A stretch of DNA of 44,747 nucleotides from CAKKQX01 sp046313915 (lineage in GTDB: Bacteria > Pseudomonadota > Gammaproteobacteria > Burkholderiales > SG8-41), in the NCBI GenBank assembly GCA_046313915.1, contig JBKBXX010000009.1, positions 1-44,747 on the forward strand, written 5' to 3'. Below are positions 31,800 to 41,400 of this stretch, in pieces (the first letter of the stretch is position 1; each line of letters opens with the position of its first letter). A program made the translations under genes and the position numbers. Below the pieces are notes generated by a model. It was not told the origin of the DNA. It saw only the letters and a program-made list of their open reading frames with translations, and did not search any database.

Positions 31800-32363
31800 A
31801 TGGCCCGTATCAGCTACGTAGACCCCGCCACCATCGCCGATCCCCAGATCAGGCGCTGGCTCGATGCCGCGATCCGCGCCGGCCGGCCCGGACCGGAGAA
31901 TCAGGCGATTCGCGCGCATCAGCCCGACGTCATGCGTTCGTTCACGCTGACGCGCGAAATGTTGTTCGACGACGGCGCCGGTGTCGTCGAGCACGACCTC
32001 AAGGAGTTGACGCGCGCCTACATCGCGCATACCGTCGAGTGCGGCTACTGAAGCAACCAGGGAACCGCGCGGTCCGCGCGGGATGCCGATGATCGCATGG
32101 CGGAGTTGATGCGCTACGAGAAATCCGACCGGTTCACGCAGCGCGAGAAGCTCGCGTTGCGCTATGCCGACGCCATCATGTACGACCCGGCGCAGGCGGA
32201 TGACCGGCTGTGGACCGAACTGCACGCCGAGTTCAGCGAACCGCAACTCGTCGAGCTCGGCTACTGGATCGGCTTCACCTTCGGCGGGCAACGCTGGCTG
32301 AAGACGCTCGCCACGCGCCAGGGCGAGCTCGATGTTTTCCTGAAAGAAAAACAAAAACAATAG
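31800..32363 (+). CDS. AhpD/carboxymuconolactone decarboxylase-like selenoprotein (in-frame TGA read as Sec)
   Basis: This is a 187-residue protein of the CMD/AhpD superfamily if the TGA at 32049-32051 is read through. The two halves (31800-32048 and 32052-32363) are in the same frame and together make one continuous family member. The TGA is codon 84. The local sequence is E69-x11-C81-G-Y-U84, which matches the AhpD active-site spacing E-x11-C-x2-C with Sec in place of the resolving cysteine; close relatives have C-x-Y-C-G-N-Q at this place. The AhpD histidine four residues later is missing (Gly). Downstream, RYEKSDRFTQREKLALRYAD is intact. A good promoter and ribosome binding site precede it, and a SECIS-like hairpin follows the TGA. 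Likely role: thiol peroxidase or disulfide reductase. The alternative is a nonsense mutation. Confidence 0.8.
32049..32082 (+). promoter_or_regulatory. Bacterial SECIS-like element with UGA codon
   Basis: The UGA (32049-32051) is followed after 13 bases by a perfect 6-bp stem, CCGCGC (32065-32070) with GCGCGG (32076-32081), and loop GGTCC (32071-32075). The apical GGUC is the same as in the E. coli fdhF SECIS, where SelB contacts the loop G and U. There, as I recall it, the stem starts 11 bases after the UGA. The bulged U of fdhF is absent. Confidence 0.75.
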
Positions 32364-32422
32364 CCGCCGATGAGATCAAGTTCAATACCAAAAGATATTC
32401 GATCTGAATTTCATTGCCGACT

Positions 32423-33592
32423 TTAAGACGGCGCCGGCTGTAGCCGCCGCAGCATCCACGGCATGACCACTTTTGCAAAAATCGCGTTCGCCGGCCACTC
32501 GGGCGAACGTCCCATGTGGCCGCCCTGCGGATTGACCCACGCTTCCTTGGCTTCACCGTGCTGGAGCAGCAGGAAAACGTCCGCGATCGGCATCTGCGAA
32601 TCGCGCGCGCCGTTGACGAGCAGCAGCGGCGCGCACGGCTGATCGAGCACACCGGAATCGAGCAGCGAGAATTTCCGCGCCCGTTCGAGCAGGTCCTCCA
32701 TGCCGGTTGCCCCGAACAGCGCGGCCGTGGCGGGAAAGTAATCGTAGAGGTACTCGTCGGTCGCGAGCGATCGCGGCAGCCAGTCGGGCTGGAAATAGCC
32801 GTGGATCGGTCCGCCGTGCATCACCGCGCCGCGCAGGCGGCCGCGTTCGGTGTGCGCGAGCTTGGCAGCCCAGTAGCCGCTCCAGCTGCGCCCCTGCACC
32901 ACGATGCGCGCGCTATCGACGTCGGGGCGCGTGGCGAGGTAATCGAGCGCGGTGGAAAACATGCGGTCGGCATCCGGGGTGGCCGGCGCGAGCGGCGCTT
33001 CGCCGGTGCCCGGCAGATCGACCGCGAACAGCCCGACGCCATGCTGCAGATAGCGGTCGCTGTAGGCGGCGACGTCTTCCTTGCGCGAATCGAGTCCGGC
33101 GATGCCGAAGACGAGCGGCGCAGGGCGCGCGTCCCCCGGCAGGCGCAAATAGGCGACGATCTCGCCGTTTTCGAAAGGGATGTGCACCGCTTCCAGCGGC
33201 GGATCGAGCAGCCGGCCGTAAGCGCGGAAAGCCTCGAGCGCCTGCTGTTTCGCGCGCCGTCTCGCCGGCGAATTTTCCACCGGCCAGCGCGCGAAATGAT
33301 AAAGGCGCCACGCGTGCCAGTAGTGTTCGCGCGCCGCTTCCGGAGCGGTTGCAGGCCGCTGCGCCTTTGCAAGATGTCCCTCGGCAACGCGGTTCCACGC
33401 GAGCGCCCACTGTTCGCGGTCCAGGCTGTCGATTTGCGCGAGTGCGGCGCGGACGTCTTCAGACGCCATGCCGCCGAGCGGCGGCATGCCGCAATCGGCG
33501 CGCCGCTGCACTTCGTGCTTGAGCGCTTCCAGGCTGCGCGAGCCGCCGGGGATCAGTTCGGAGGCTGCTGCCGCATCGGTGATCGGTGACAT
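32423..33592 (-). CDS. Alpha/beta hydrolase
   Basis: This is a serine hydrolase of 389 residues with an N-terminal helical region of about 130 residues before the core. It resembles the FrsA/2,6-dihydroxypseudooxynicotine hydrolase group in layout. The oxyanion region is PLVFGIAGLDSRKEDVAAYS, the nucleophile elbow is VVQGRSWSGYWAAK (G-x-S-x-x-G with Ser), the acid is in NGARDSQMPIAD and the histidine in NPQGGHMGRS. All three triad residues are visible. No signal peptide, so cytosolic. AAAGGA precedes the ATG at 33592. It converges on the selenoprotein gene. Substrate unknown; a C-C bond or ester cleavage is possible. Confidence 0.87.
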   Translation of the reverse strand: MSPITDAAAASELIPGGSRSLEALKHEVQRRADCGMPPLGGMASEDVRAALAQIDSLDREQWALAWNRVAEGHLAKAQRPATAPEAAREHYWHAWRLYHFARWPVENSPARRRAKQQALEAFRAYGRLLDPPLEAVHIPFENGEIVAYLRLPGDARPAPLVFGIAGLDSRKEDVAAYSDRYLQHGVGLFAVDLPGTGEAPLAPATPDADRMFSTALDYLATRPDVDSARIVVQGRSWSGYWAAKLAHTERGRLRGAVMHGGPIHGYFQPDWLPRSLATDEYLYDYFPATAALFGATGMEDLLERARKFSLLDSGVLDQPCAPLLLVNGARDSQMPIADVFLLLQHGEAKEAWVNPQGGHMGRSPEWPANAIFAKVVMPWMLRRLQPAPS

Positions 33593-33931
33593 GGTGTCCT
33601 TTTTTTTGCTGGCCCGTCATGGATTGCCGGCAACATTATCACTTCCGCAAGCCGGGAGGAGAAGCGTTCACGTCGGTTCCGGAATCGGGAAGTCGCGTGG
33701 CGGCCTTGAAAAGGTGGTTGCCTGAAAAATTTTCTGGAATTTCGTGACATATTGCTCGCTGGCAGCGAAAGAGTTGTTGTGCGCCGGTTTCTGTATGCTT
33801 TTAATCCCTTGTCATGTAATGACCCGTAACCCCGGCGATGCAGCTGTACAAGCTCGCCGGTTGCGGAAAAGAACGCGAAGACGCGATGAGGACCCCGTTT
33901 TTTTTGGTGAACAACCCGACAAGGCCGACTG
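33593..33931. other. Long intergenic region upstream of the surface-protein genes
   Basis: No gene, tRNA or recognisable riboswitch is seen here. It must hold the promoter of the three-gene surface cluster and that of the divergent hydrolase. AT-rich patches (for example 33725-33745 and 33793-33806) are candidates, but no clear -35/-10 pair stands out. A run of eight T lies near 33904. Confidence 0.5.
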
Positions 33932-36862
33932 GTGTCGTCACGAAGCAAAAGGAGAGGGCTCAAAAAAGTCGCAGCCTGGAGCCTGGCGCTGTTGCTGGGC
34001 GTATCTGCTTTTGCTTCACTCGCGGCACAGGAGCGCTACGATTACGACGGTCTTGGCCGGCTGATTCGGGTCATCGACGAGCAGGGACGCGTTACCGAAT
34101 ATGTCCATGACGCGGCGGGGAACATCCTTCAGGTCATCACGGGCACGGGAAGCGCGCAAATCCCCGTTATCACCTTGATTTCCCCGGACATCATCCGCCG
34201 CGGTGAAACCAAGACGATCCGGATTACGGGAACGGGGCTGGCGGGTTCACATCCCGGTGTTTCCGATCCCGGGCTCGATATCTCGCAATTCCTGAACAGC
34301 GCGACTCAGGCCACCTTCAGTCTCACCGCGATGGCAAGCGCGGCGGTCGGCACGCAGCAGATCACCTTGTCCAACGCGGCCGGCAGCGCCACCACGGCTA
34401 TTACGGTCAGCGCCGTGCTGCCGAAGTTGGGGATGAGTCCGCTGCCGATAGCTGTACCGCCGACGGGCGGCGCGCGCAATTTCTTCGTATCCCTGTCGAG
34501 TGCCGACAATGTAAGCCATACGATCAATGTTGCTTCGGCCAATCCGGCTATTGCCACCGTATCGCCCGCGAGCGTCACGATCCCGGCAGGCCAGACCGAA
34601 ACGCTGGTCAGCATTGCCGGACAGGCTGCCGGAACCACGGCCATCAATCTTGCCTCGAGCACGCTTGCCAGCACTTCCGTGCCGGTATTCATCACCTCTG
34701 AATTTACGGGGCTCACCACGAGCTTTGCTTCGCCGTTGGGGGTGGTGCTGAGTTCGCCACCCGGCGGCACGCCGGCATCATTTGGGCCGATCGTGAGCCC
34801 CCTCGTCGGGGTCGTGGTTGGTTCGTATATCGACAATGTTGCGCCTCGGACCTTGACCATCGGCACCGGGCCGACGCCATTGGTCATCACCGGGACGGGG
34901 CTGGCCGATGTCACCGGTGTGAGCGTTCAGCCGGTGGATGGCCTGACACTGGGCGCGGCGAGCGGTGTGCCCGACGGTCGCACGGTGATGATTCCCGTGA
35001 CAGTGGCTGCGGATGCTCCGCGTACCGTTCGCAAGATCGTGCTTGCGGGCGCGCAACAGCCGTATGTGCCGGCGCGCCCTGGCGCCGATCAGGTTCTCGT
35101 GACCTTGTCGGGGCCGGAGATTTTCTCGATCGATCCGGTTTTCGCCACGGCCGGCGCCAGCGGTATCACGCTCACGGTGCGGGGCCGCAATCTGCAGGAC
35201 GCTCAAGCCGTCACATTTGCGCCGGGAACTGGCATCACGGTCAGCGCGACGCCCGCGGTAAACACCGATGGCACGCTGCTCACGGTTTCGCTTTCTGTTT
35301 CTCCGCTCGCGCCGAGCGGAGATCACGTCGTGACTGTCGTGACACCGGGCGGATCGTCCGGCACGGCGGCGACTTCCGCCAACACCTTGCGGGTCGCGAG
35401 CGAAGTGCGGGCAGTATATACACCGGTGACCTCGCCGCTGCTGGGCGTGGTCAAGGAGGATGGCACGCCGCCGCCATCGCCTGCGCTCAGTGCGTCCTCG
35501 CGCCTGGTCGGCGTGACAGTAGGGCCGGCAATTACCGGACGCGCACCCGCCGCCGGCATTATCGGAGAAACGGTGCAGATTACGTTCACCGGCAATGCGC
35601 TGGAAAGCGTGACCGCAGTGCAGTTCTCGCCCGCGAATGGGTTGACCATCGGCGCTCCTGTGATCGGCGGCGACGGCCGCAGCGTGACGGTCAGCGTGAC
35701 CATCTCGACTTCTGCACCCCAGACGCTCAGGGCTTTGCGCATACTTGCCGGAACTTCTGTCGTTCCTTTCAGCGATCCGGGCGCGGCCCAGTTCCGGGTT
35801 ACGGCGCCTGTGCCGCGCATCGATTCGATCTCGCCTGTCGTTTATCAGACCGGCGGCGGCAGCGTGACGATGACGGTGCGCGGCATCAATCTGCAGGGCG
35901 CGCAAGGGGTGCGCATGATTCCGCCGGCCGAGATAGCGATCGCCGCGCCGTCGGTGAATGCAGCGGGCACTGAACTAATCGCGACGGTGAACGTCTCGTC
36001 GGCAGCGGCCGCAGGTTTGCGCGTCGTCGTCGTTTCGACGCCCGCGGGCGAGAGCGTGACTGCAGCCAACGACGCCAACACGGTCCAGATCGCGACAGAG
36101 ATCGGTGGTACCTATGCCCCAGTGGTGTCGCCCAATCTTGGCGTTGTTCTTGAGGACAGTGCGCCGCCCTCGCAGCAGTTTATCGGGCCGGTCATTTCTC
36201 CGGCGCTGGGCATAGTCCTGCAGGATCCGAATCCGCCGTCTCCGCCGTCCGATATCGTGCGTGCGATACAGGTCGGCGTCGCGGTCGGGTCTTTCGCGTC
36301 CGGCGTGCGGGCGACGCCGCTTGCGCCGACTTCTACCGGCACGCTCACCATTTCGGGAAGCGGTCTGGCGGACGTCACGGCGGTGACGGTGATTCCGTCC
36401 ACCGGTCTGACGCTGGGGGCTTTGCAAATCGCGCCGGACGGATCGCAGATCACGACGCCCGTGACGGCAAGCAGCGCGGCAACGGGACTGCGCGGGGTGC
36501 AGGTGCTACGCGGCAGCGACAAAGTGCCGTTTATTCCTGCAGGGAGCGATACGTTCAGGATCGGCGAGGGCGTGCCGAACATCGACTCGATCACGCCCAT
36601 ACTCGCCAATCGCGGCCAGATGATCACGATGGTCATCCGCGGTCAGAACTTCCAGGACGCGATCGCAGTGATCGCGACGCCGGCGCAGGGGGTGTTCATC
36701 GATATTGCGCCAACGGTCAACGCCGCTGGCACCGAGATCGGCGTGCGCATCGGCATCGCGGCGGACGCGCCCGAAGGCGCGCGCGTCATCCAGGTCGTCA
36801 CGCCGGGCGGCAGCACGACTTCGAGCGCCGTTCCGGCCAATACTTTCACTGTTTTACCCTAG
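33932..36862 (+). CDS. Secreted protein with one N-terminal YD repeat and TIG-like beta-sandwich repeats
   Basis: This is a 976-residue exported protein. A basic N-terminus and signal peptide (VAAWSLALLLGVSAFASLAA) are followed at once by a single RHS-type YD unit (ERYDYDGLGRLIRVIDEQGR and VTEYVHDAAGNILQV). The rest is low-cysteine, Thr/Val/Ala-rich beta-sandwich repeats of IPT/TIG character, shown by recurring phrases such as IDSISPV with TMTVRGINLQGAQ, and TPILANRGQMITMVIRGQNF. Linkers repeat the motif SP-x-LGVV (near residues 267, 288, 495 and 730). The start is GTG at 33932, which gives the best signal peptide, but its ribosome binding site is poor. The glycine-rich gene follows after 15 bases. 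Likely cell-surface or secreted; function unknown. Confidence 0.8.
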   Translation: MSSRSKRRGLKKVAAWSLALLLGVSAFASLAAQERYDYDGLGRLIRVIDEQGRVTEYVHDAAGNILQVITGTGSAQIPVITLISPDIIRRGETKTIRITGTGLAGSHPGVSDPGLDISQFLNSATQATFSLTAMASAAVGTQQITLSNAAGSATTAITVSAVLPKLGMSPLPIAVPPTGGARNFFVSLSSADNVSHTINVASANPAIATVSPASVTIPAGQTETLVSIAGQAAGTTAINLASSTLASTSVPVFITSEFTGLTTSFASPLGVVLSSPPGGTPASFGPIVSPLVGVVVGSYIDNVAPRTLTIGTGPTPLVITGTGLADVTGVSVQPVDGLTLGAASGVPDGRTVMIPVTVAADAPRTVRKIVLAGAQQPYVPARPGADQVLVTLSGPEIFSIDPVFATAGASGITLTVRGRNLQDAQAVTFAPGTGITVSATPAVNTDGTLLTVSLSVSPLAPSGDHVVTVVTPGGSSGTAATSANTLRVASEVRAVYTPVTSPLLGVVKEDGTPPPSPALSASSRLVGVTVGPAITGRAPAAGIIGETVQITFTGNALESVTAVQFSPANGLTIGAPVIGGDGRSVTVSVTISTSAPQTLRALRILAGTSVVPFSDPGAAQFRVTAPVPRIDSISPVVYQTGGGSVTMTVRGINLQGAQGVRMIPPAEIAIAAPSVNAAGTELIATVNVSSAAAAGLRVVVVSTPAGESVTAANDANTVQIATEIGGTYAPVVSPNLGVVLEDSAPPSQQFIGPVISPALGIVLQDPNPPSPPSDIVRAIQVGVAVGSFASGVRATPLAPTSTGTLTISGSGLADVTAVTVIPSTGLTLGALQIAPDGSQITTPVTASSAATGLRGVQVLRGSDKVPFIPAGSDTFRIGEGVPNIDSITPILANRGQMITMVIRGQNFQDAIAVIATPAQGVFIDIAPTVNAAGTEIGVRIGIAADAPEGARVIQVVTPGGSTTSSAVPANTFTVLP

Positions 36863-36877
36863 CGGGAGGAGGAAATC

Positions 36878-38428
36878 ATGAGACTCGATATCGTTTTGAA
36901 TCCGGCTTCGATTCCAGAAAGGTGTGACATCATGAAAACCATCACAGGAAGCATGGCGGCGGCATTCGTCGTGGGCGCGCTTGTAGCCCCCGGCATTGCC
37001 CGGGCTTACAACAGCGGCAGCACCGGCGCCGACGGCGCGTTCAACCCAACCGTCAGCACGGCGGTGCAGTTGCCGCCGAGCGGAATTTTCAATTTCACTT
37101 CGGTCAACATTCCCGCAGGGGTGACGGTGAGATTCACGAAGAATGCGACTAATACGCCGGTCGTTATTCTCGCAAGCGGCGATGTAGCCATTGCGGGTAC
37201 GCTCGATGTGAGCGGCGCGACTGCGCCTAGTACGGGGTCCGGCGGCGATGGCGCGATCGGCGATGACGGTGCGCTCGGAGCAGGCGGCCCAGGGGGGGGT
37301 GACGGTGGGCGCGGTGGCAATCCCGGACCGATATTTACTGCTGCGTCTTATGGCGGTACCGGATTGGGGCCTGGCGGCGGCGGCGCTGGAATGAGTTCGG
37401 GAATCGTGGTTTTTGGGGGTGGTGGCGCCGGCTTTGCGACTGCAGGGGGTAATAACAATGGTTTTTCCAATGGCTACAATGCTACCAGAGGCAATACCGG
37501 TGGTCTGGGTGGAAGCGCTTATGGATCAGCTCAGTTGCTGCCATTGATCGGCGGTTCAGGAGGAGGCGGGGGAACAGGAGGTTCGACTTTCTTCGGATCG
37601 GGAGGGGGAGGTGGCGGAGGGGCGATTCTGATCGCGGCATCCGGTACCGTGAACATTACCGGCTCGTTGCTTGCCAATGGCGGTGCGGGAGGGCTATCAA
37701 GAGGCGGTGGATTTAACATTGCCGGGGGCGGCGGCGGTGGCGGTAGCGGCGGCGCAATCCGTATTATCGCGACCACACTGGCCGGAAATGGTGCGATTTC
37801 CGCAGTTGGCGGCGGCGGCGGTGAAAACCTGGATAGTTCTCACCAAACTGGCGGCTCCGGTAGTGATGGGCGTGTGCGCTTGGAAGCGGAAACGGTTACG
37901 CGTACCGCGGCGACCAGCCCGGCAGCCAGCGCAGGCTCTCCCGGCAACGTTTTCATTGCAGGCACCCCGACGCTGGCGATTTTCAGTGTCGCTGGCGTCA
38001 ATGCGCCGGCCAATCCGACCGGCAACGCCGACATCACGCTGCCGGCCAACACACCTAATCCCGTGATGGTGGTGTTTACGACCAGCGGCGTCCCGGTCGG
38101 CAACACGGTTCAGCTCACGGTGACGCCCGCCTATGGCGCGAAGGTGACCACCATTACGCCCGCGCTTACCGGCACTACTGCGAGTGCAACCGCGAGCGCG
38201 ATGGTGAATCTGCCGGTCGGCCCCAGCATACTTTCGGCGCAGACGACTTACACCGTGGTCGCGGCGGTCGGCGATCTGCTGCGCAATTTCGCCGGCAACG
38301 AGCATGTCGAGAAAATCACGCTGGTCGCCACGCTCGGCGGCCGGTCCAGAACGAAGCTCATCACGGTGTCTGGCAAGGAATACGATGCCCCTGCCGAAGC
38401 GTTGCGTATCGCGGCGTTGGGTGGCTGA
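36878..38428 (+). CDS. Secreted glycine-rich protein
   Basis: This is an exported protein of 516 residues. A very strong GGGAGGAGG precedes the ATG at 36878; a second ATG at 36932 also has a ribosome binding site and gives a compact signal peptide (MAAAFVVGALVAPGIARA). The N-terminal part predicts a beta-helix-like segment (VVILASGDVAIAGTLDVSG). Residues about 115-330 are mostly glycine with short hydrophobic breaks (GGGGGGAILIAASGTVNITG is typical), and a beta-rich C-terminal domain of about 180 residues ends the protein. The middle has more A/T-rich codons than its neighbours and a run of eight G at 37292-37299. It sits between two other secreted proteins and is probably cotranscribed. Role unknown; likely surface or matrix. 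Confidence 0.82.
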   Translation: MRLDIVLNPASIPERCDIMKTITGSMAAAFVVGALVAPGIARAYNSGSTGADGAFNPTVSTAVQLPPSGIFNFTSVNIPAGVTVRFTKNATNTPVVILASGDVAIAGTLDVSGATAPSTGSGGDGAIGDDGALGAGGPGGGDGGRGGNPGPIFTAASYGGTGLGPGGGGAGMSSGIVVFGGGGAGFATAGGNNNGFSNGYNATRGNTGGLGGSAYGSAQLLPLIGGSGGGGGTGGSTFFGSGGGGGGGAILIAASGTVNITGSLLANGGAGGLSRGGGFNIAGGGGGGGSGGAIRIIATTLAGNGAISAVGGGGGENLDSSHQTGGSGSDGRVRLEAETVTRTAATSPAASAGSPGNVFIAGTPTLAIFSVAGVNAPANPTGNADITLPANTPNPVMVVFTTSGVPVGNTVQLTVTPAYGAKVTTITPALTGTTASATASAMVNLPVGPSILSAQTTYTVVAAVGDLLRNFAGNEHVEKITLVATLGGRSRTKLITVSGKEYDAPAEALRIAALGG

Positions 38429-38469
38429 TTGCGCGGGCGGCGTCAACAGCGACAGCGGCAGAAGCGGGA

Positions 38470-41400
38470 ATGAGCATGCGTTCCGAAGTCTTGATGCGTG
38501 TAGTGCGTATGGCGGGCGCGGCATTGTTTGCGTGCGTAATCAGCGTGATTTCACTTTCATCGCTGCGCGTACATGCGGCCTGGACCGGAGTGGCGCCGGG
38601 TCTGGAGGCGCTCGCCGTTTCCGGGCGGCCGACACTGCTCGCGCTGCCGGGCGCCGGATCCAATGCGACCGCATTACCTTCGGCGCCGCGTATCCTGGCA
38701 GCCGGCGTTGAATCGCCCGAAGGCTTGAGCGTTGTCAACCCCGACGCCGGCACGATACAGGGAACACTTTCGTTTTCCGTAAAACCGATTGCGTTGGCCG
38801 TGGATAGTGCCGGCGGCCGCGCTTACGTTCTGGGTGATGAAGGCCGATTTTTTGTGGTTGAGATCGCGGCGCGCGCACTGGCGGCAAGCTTCAGGATCCA
38901 GGGCGAGCCCAAGGCATTGCTGGTGCGTGAAAGCGCGGGCCGGGTTGCCGAAGTGCTGGTGTCGCAGCAGGAGCCAAACCAGCTCGCAGGGATCGATCCC
39001 GCGAGCGGGGCCGTGTTGCGGACGGTTGCGCTTCCCGCGGCACCGCTCAAGCTTGCCTGGGCCGGCAACGGTTCGCGTGTGTTGGTTACCACAAGAGGTG
39101 GCCGCATTCTCGTGCTCGACGGCGGCACGCTCCAGCTACTGGCCACGATCCAGACTGGTGGCGAAATACGCGACATTGCCTGGTGGGAGGCGGGGAATGT
39201 GGCGATGGTCCTGCATGAAAGAAACGAAAACGCGAGTCTCATCGACATCGCGACCGGCCAGACGGTCGGAGCGGCGGCGCTTGGCGACGATCCCGAGCGT
39301 GTTTCGGTGGATCCGACAGGGGGACGTGCTTATGTCGCGATGCGCGAGGATGCCGGCCTGGGCCGCGTGAACCTTGCCCGGCGCGTATTCGAAGGGCATT
39401 ACGTGCTGCCCGAAAAAGCCGCGGGAAGCATCTTTGATGTGGCAACCGGCAAGCTGCTGATATCGCAGCGTGGCGAACGCCGGCTGCTGCGCCTTGATCC
39501 TGATCAGGCAAGCAGAATTTCGGTGCTGCCGGTCAAGCAGCGCCTGCGTGATGTGGCAGTCAACAATACGACGCACGAGGCCGTTGCCGTATCCGACAAG
39601 GCCGACGAACTGGCGCGAATCAGGCTTACCGACCGCTCGGTGCAGACGCTTGCGCTGCCGGCAAGGCCACGCAGTGTGGTGGTGGACCCCCACCTCAATG
39701 TTGCTGTGGTGGGACTCAAGAACAAGGAGGTTCGCTTCGTGGAGCTTTCCGGCGCGGCTCCCATGCTGCTGGCGGGCACCGTGCGGCTTTCCGATGAGTC
39801 CGATGCGCTCGCGGTCGATTCCACCCGCTCGCTCGCCGTCGCGCTGACCGGCGAGCACCGCGGGATTCATTTCATGGACACCGCAGCCCGGACGCGGCTG
39901 GCTTCGATTACATACACCGAAGCGGTCAATGCACTGGCTATTCACCCTGGGAAAGGAATTGCTTACATCGTCACCGATCATCGCAAGCTGGTGCTGGTGG
40001 GGCTGGAAAGCCGAAGCGTGATACAGACCGTTGCGCTGCCGTTCCGGGCCAATGCCATCGCGGTGGACGAAACATCGAATGCGGCCGTGTTCACCACCGA
40101 TCAGGACAACAGGGCATATGTTCTGGACCTCAATACCATAGGCAACGGTACTTCCGCGCTCACGGCGGCGAGTTTTTCGCAGTCGCATGCGCTTCCCCGC
40201 GCCCCCGGCGCGGTGGCGATGCAGCCCGATACGCGCGTGGCAGTGATCGCTTCGAAGGAAAGCGACACTCTGTCTTACGTCGATCTTGGCGGCGGCACGG
40301 CCACTGCGGGTTTCGCGATACTGGAGAAACCCTTCGCCTTGTCGATCAGCAGCCGCTACAACCAGGCGCTTGTGCTCTCAGAGGAAAAGGACCAGATCGC
40401 GTTCGTGCCGCTTGCAAATCCGGCGCCAGTGCTCGAATCACTCTCGCCTGCCGAGGCGCCGGTGGACGGCGCATCACGGGTGCTGGGGCTTGGCGGCAGG
40501 CATTTCGTCGAGGGCAGCATTGCTTATTTCGGACCCACGGCGCTCGCTACTCGCTGGCTGAGCCATACGCAACTGGAGGCCGATGTTCCGGCGAGCCTGC
40601 TTGCTGCTGCCGCGGCAGTGCAGGTCGCCGTCAGAAACCCGCCTCCTGCCGGGGGAGCGTCGAACGCGCTGACCTTTAATGTGCTGGCGCCGCCGGTGTT
40701 AAGCGCTGTGACACCGGGCTCGGCGCTTGCCGATGGCCAGCCGAAGATGCTGACGCTGATCGGACAGAATTTCCGCGTGGGCGCGACCGTGCTATTCGGC
40801 ACGGCCACGCTCGAGGCGACTTTTCAGAGTGCAACGGGCCTGACCGTGACCGTGCCGGCGACGCAGACACCCGGCGTGGTGCAGATCGCGGTCGTGAATC
40901 CGGGGGCGCAAATTTCCAACAATCTGCCGTTTTCCTTCACGCACAACCTCGCCATTACTTCGTTTACCCCGGCCAGCGGTCCGGTCGGCACGGCGGTGGC
41001 GATTACCGGCATCGGCTTCGATCCGGTCACGGGGAACAACCAGATTCGCTTCAACGGCGAACCGGCAGTGATCGTAAGCGGCAACGCCACCACACTTAAC
41101 GCCATTGTGCCGCTCAAGGCCGTTACCGGCCCGATCTCGATCATCAACAGTCGAGGCACGGCATCGAGCGCAACGCCGTTCACGGTGCAGGAGCGCGAGG
41201 CCTTTGACATCACGCTTGCGCCGGCGATGGTGCAAGCGCCGCCGGGCGGCAACGGCGCAACGAAGGTCACGCTCACCAGTACCGGGCTGAACCCCTACCC
41301 CAATGCGGCAAGCTTGGTTGTGACGGGCTTGCCGGCAGGCGTAACGGCGGCGCTGAGCCGTCCAAGCGTTTTCCTGGGTGGCGATTCAATTGTGACTTTC

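Noticed and set aside
32097..32363. Second half of the AhpD-like gene as an independent gene
   Set aside because: No ribosome binding site precedes the ATG at 32097, and the product would be half a domain. The frame is continuous with the upstream half across the TGA.
33800..33931. Possible cyclic-di-GMP riboswitch upstream of the surface cluster
   Set aside because: A few GC-rich pairings and GCGAAGACGC are suggestive, but the conserved GEMM core sequences are not present.
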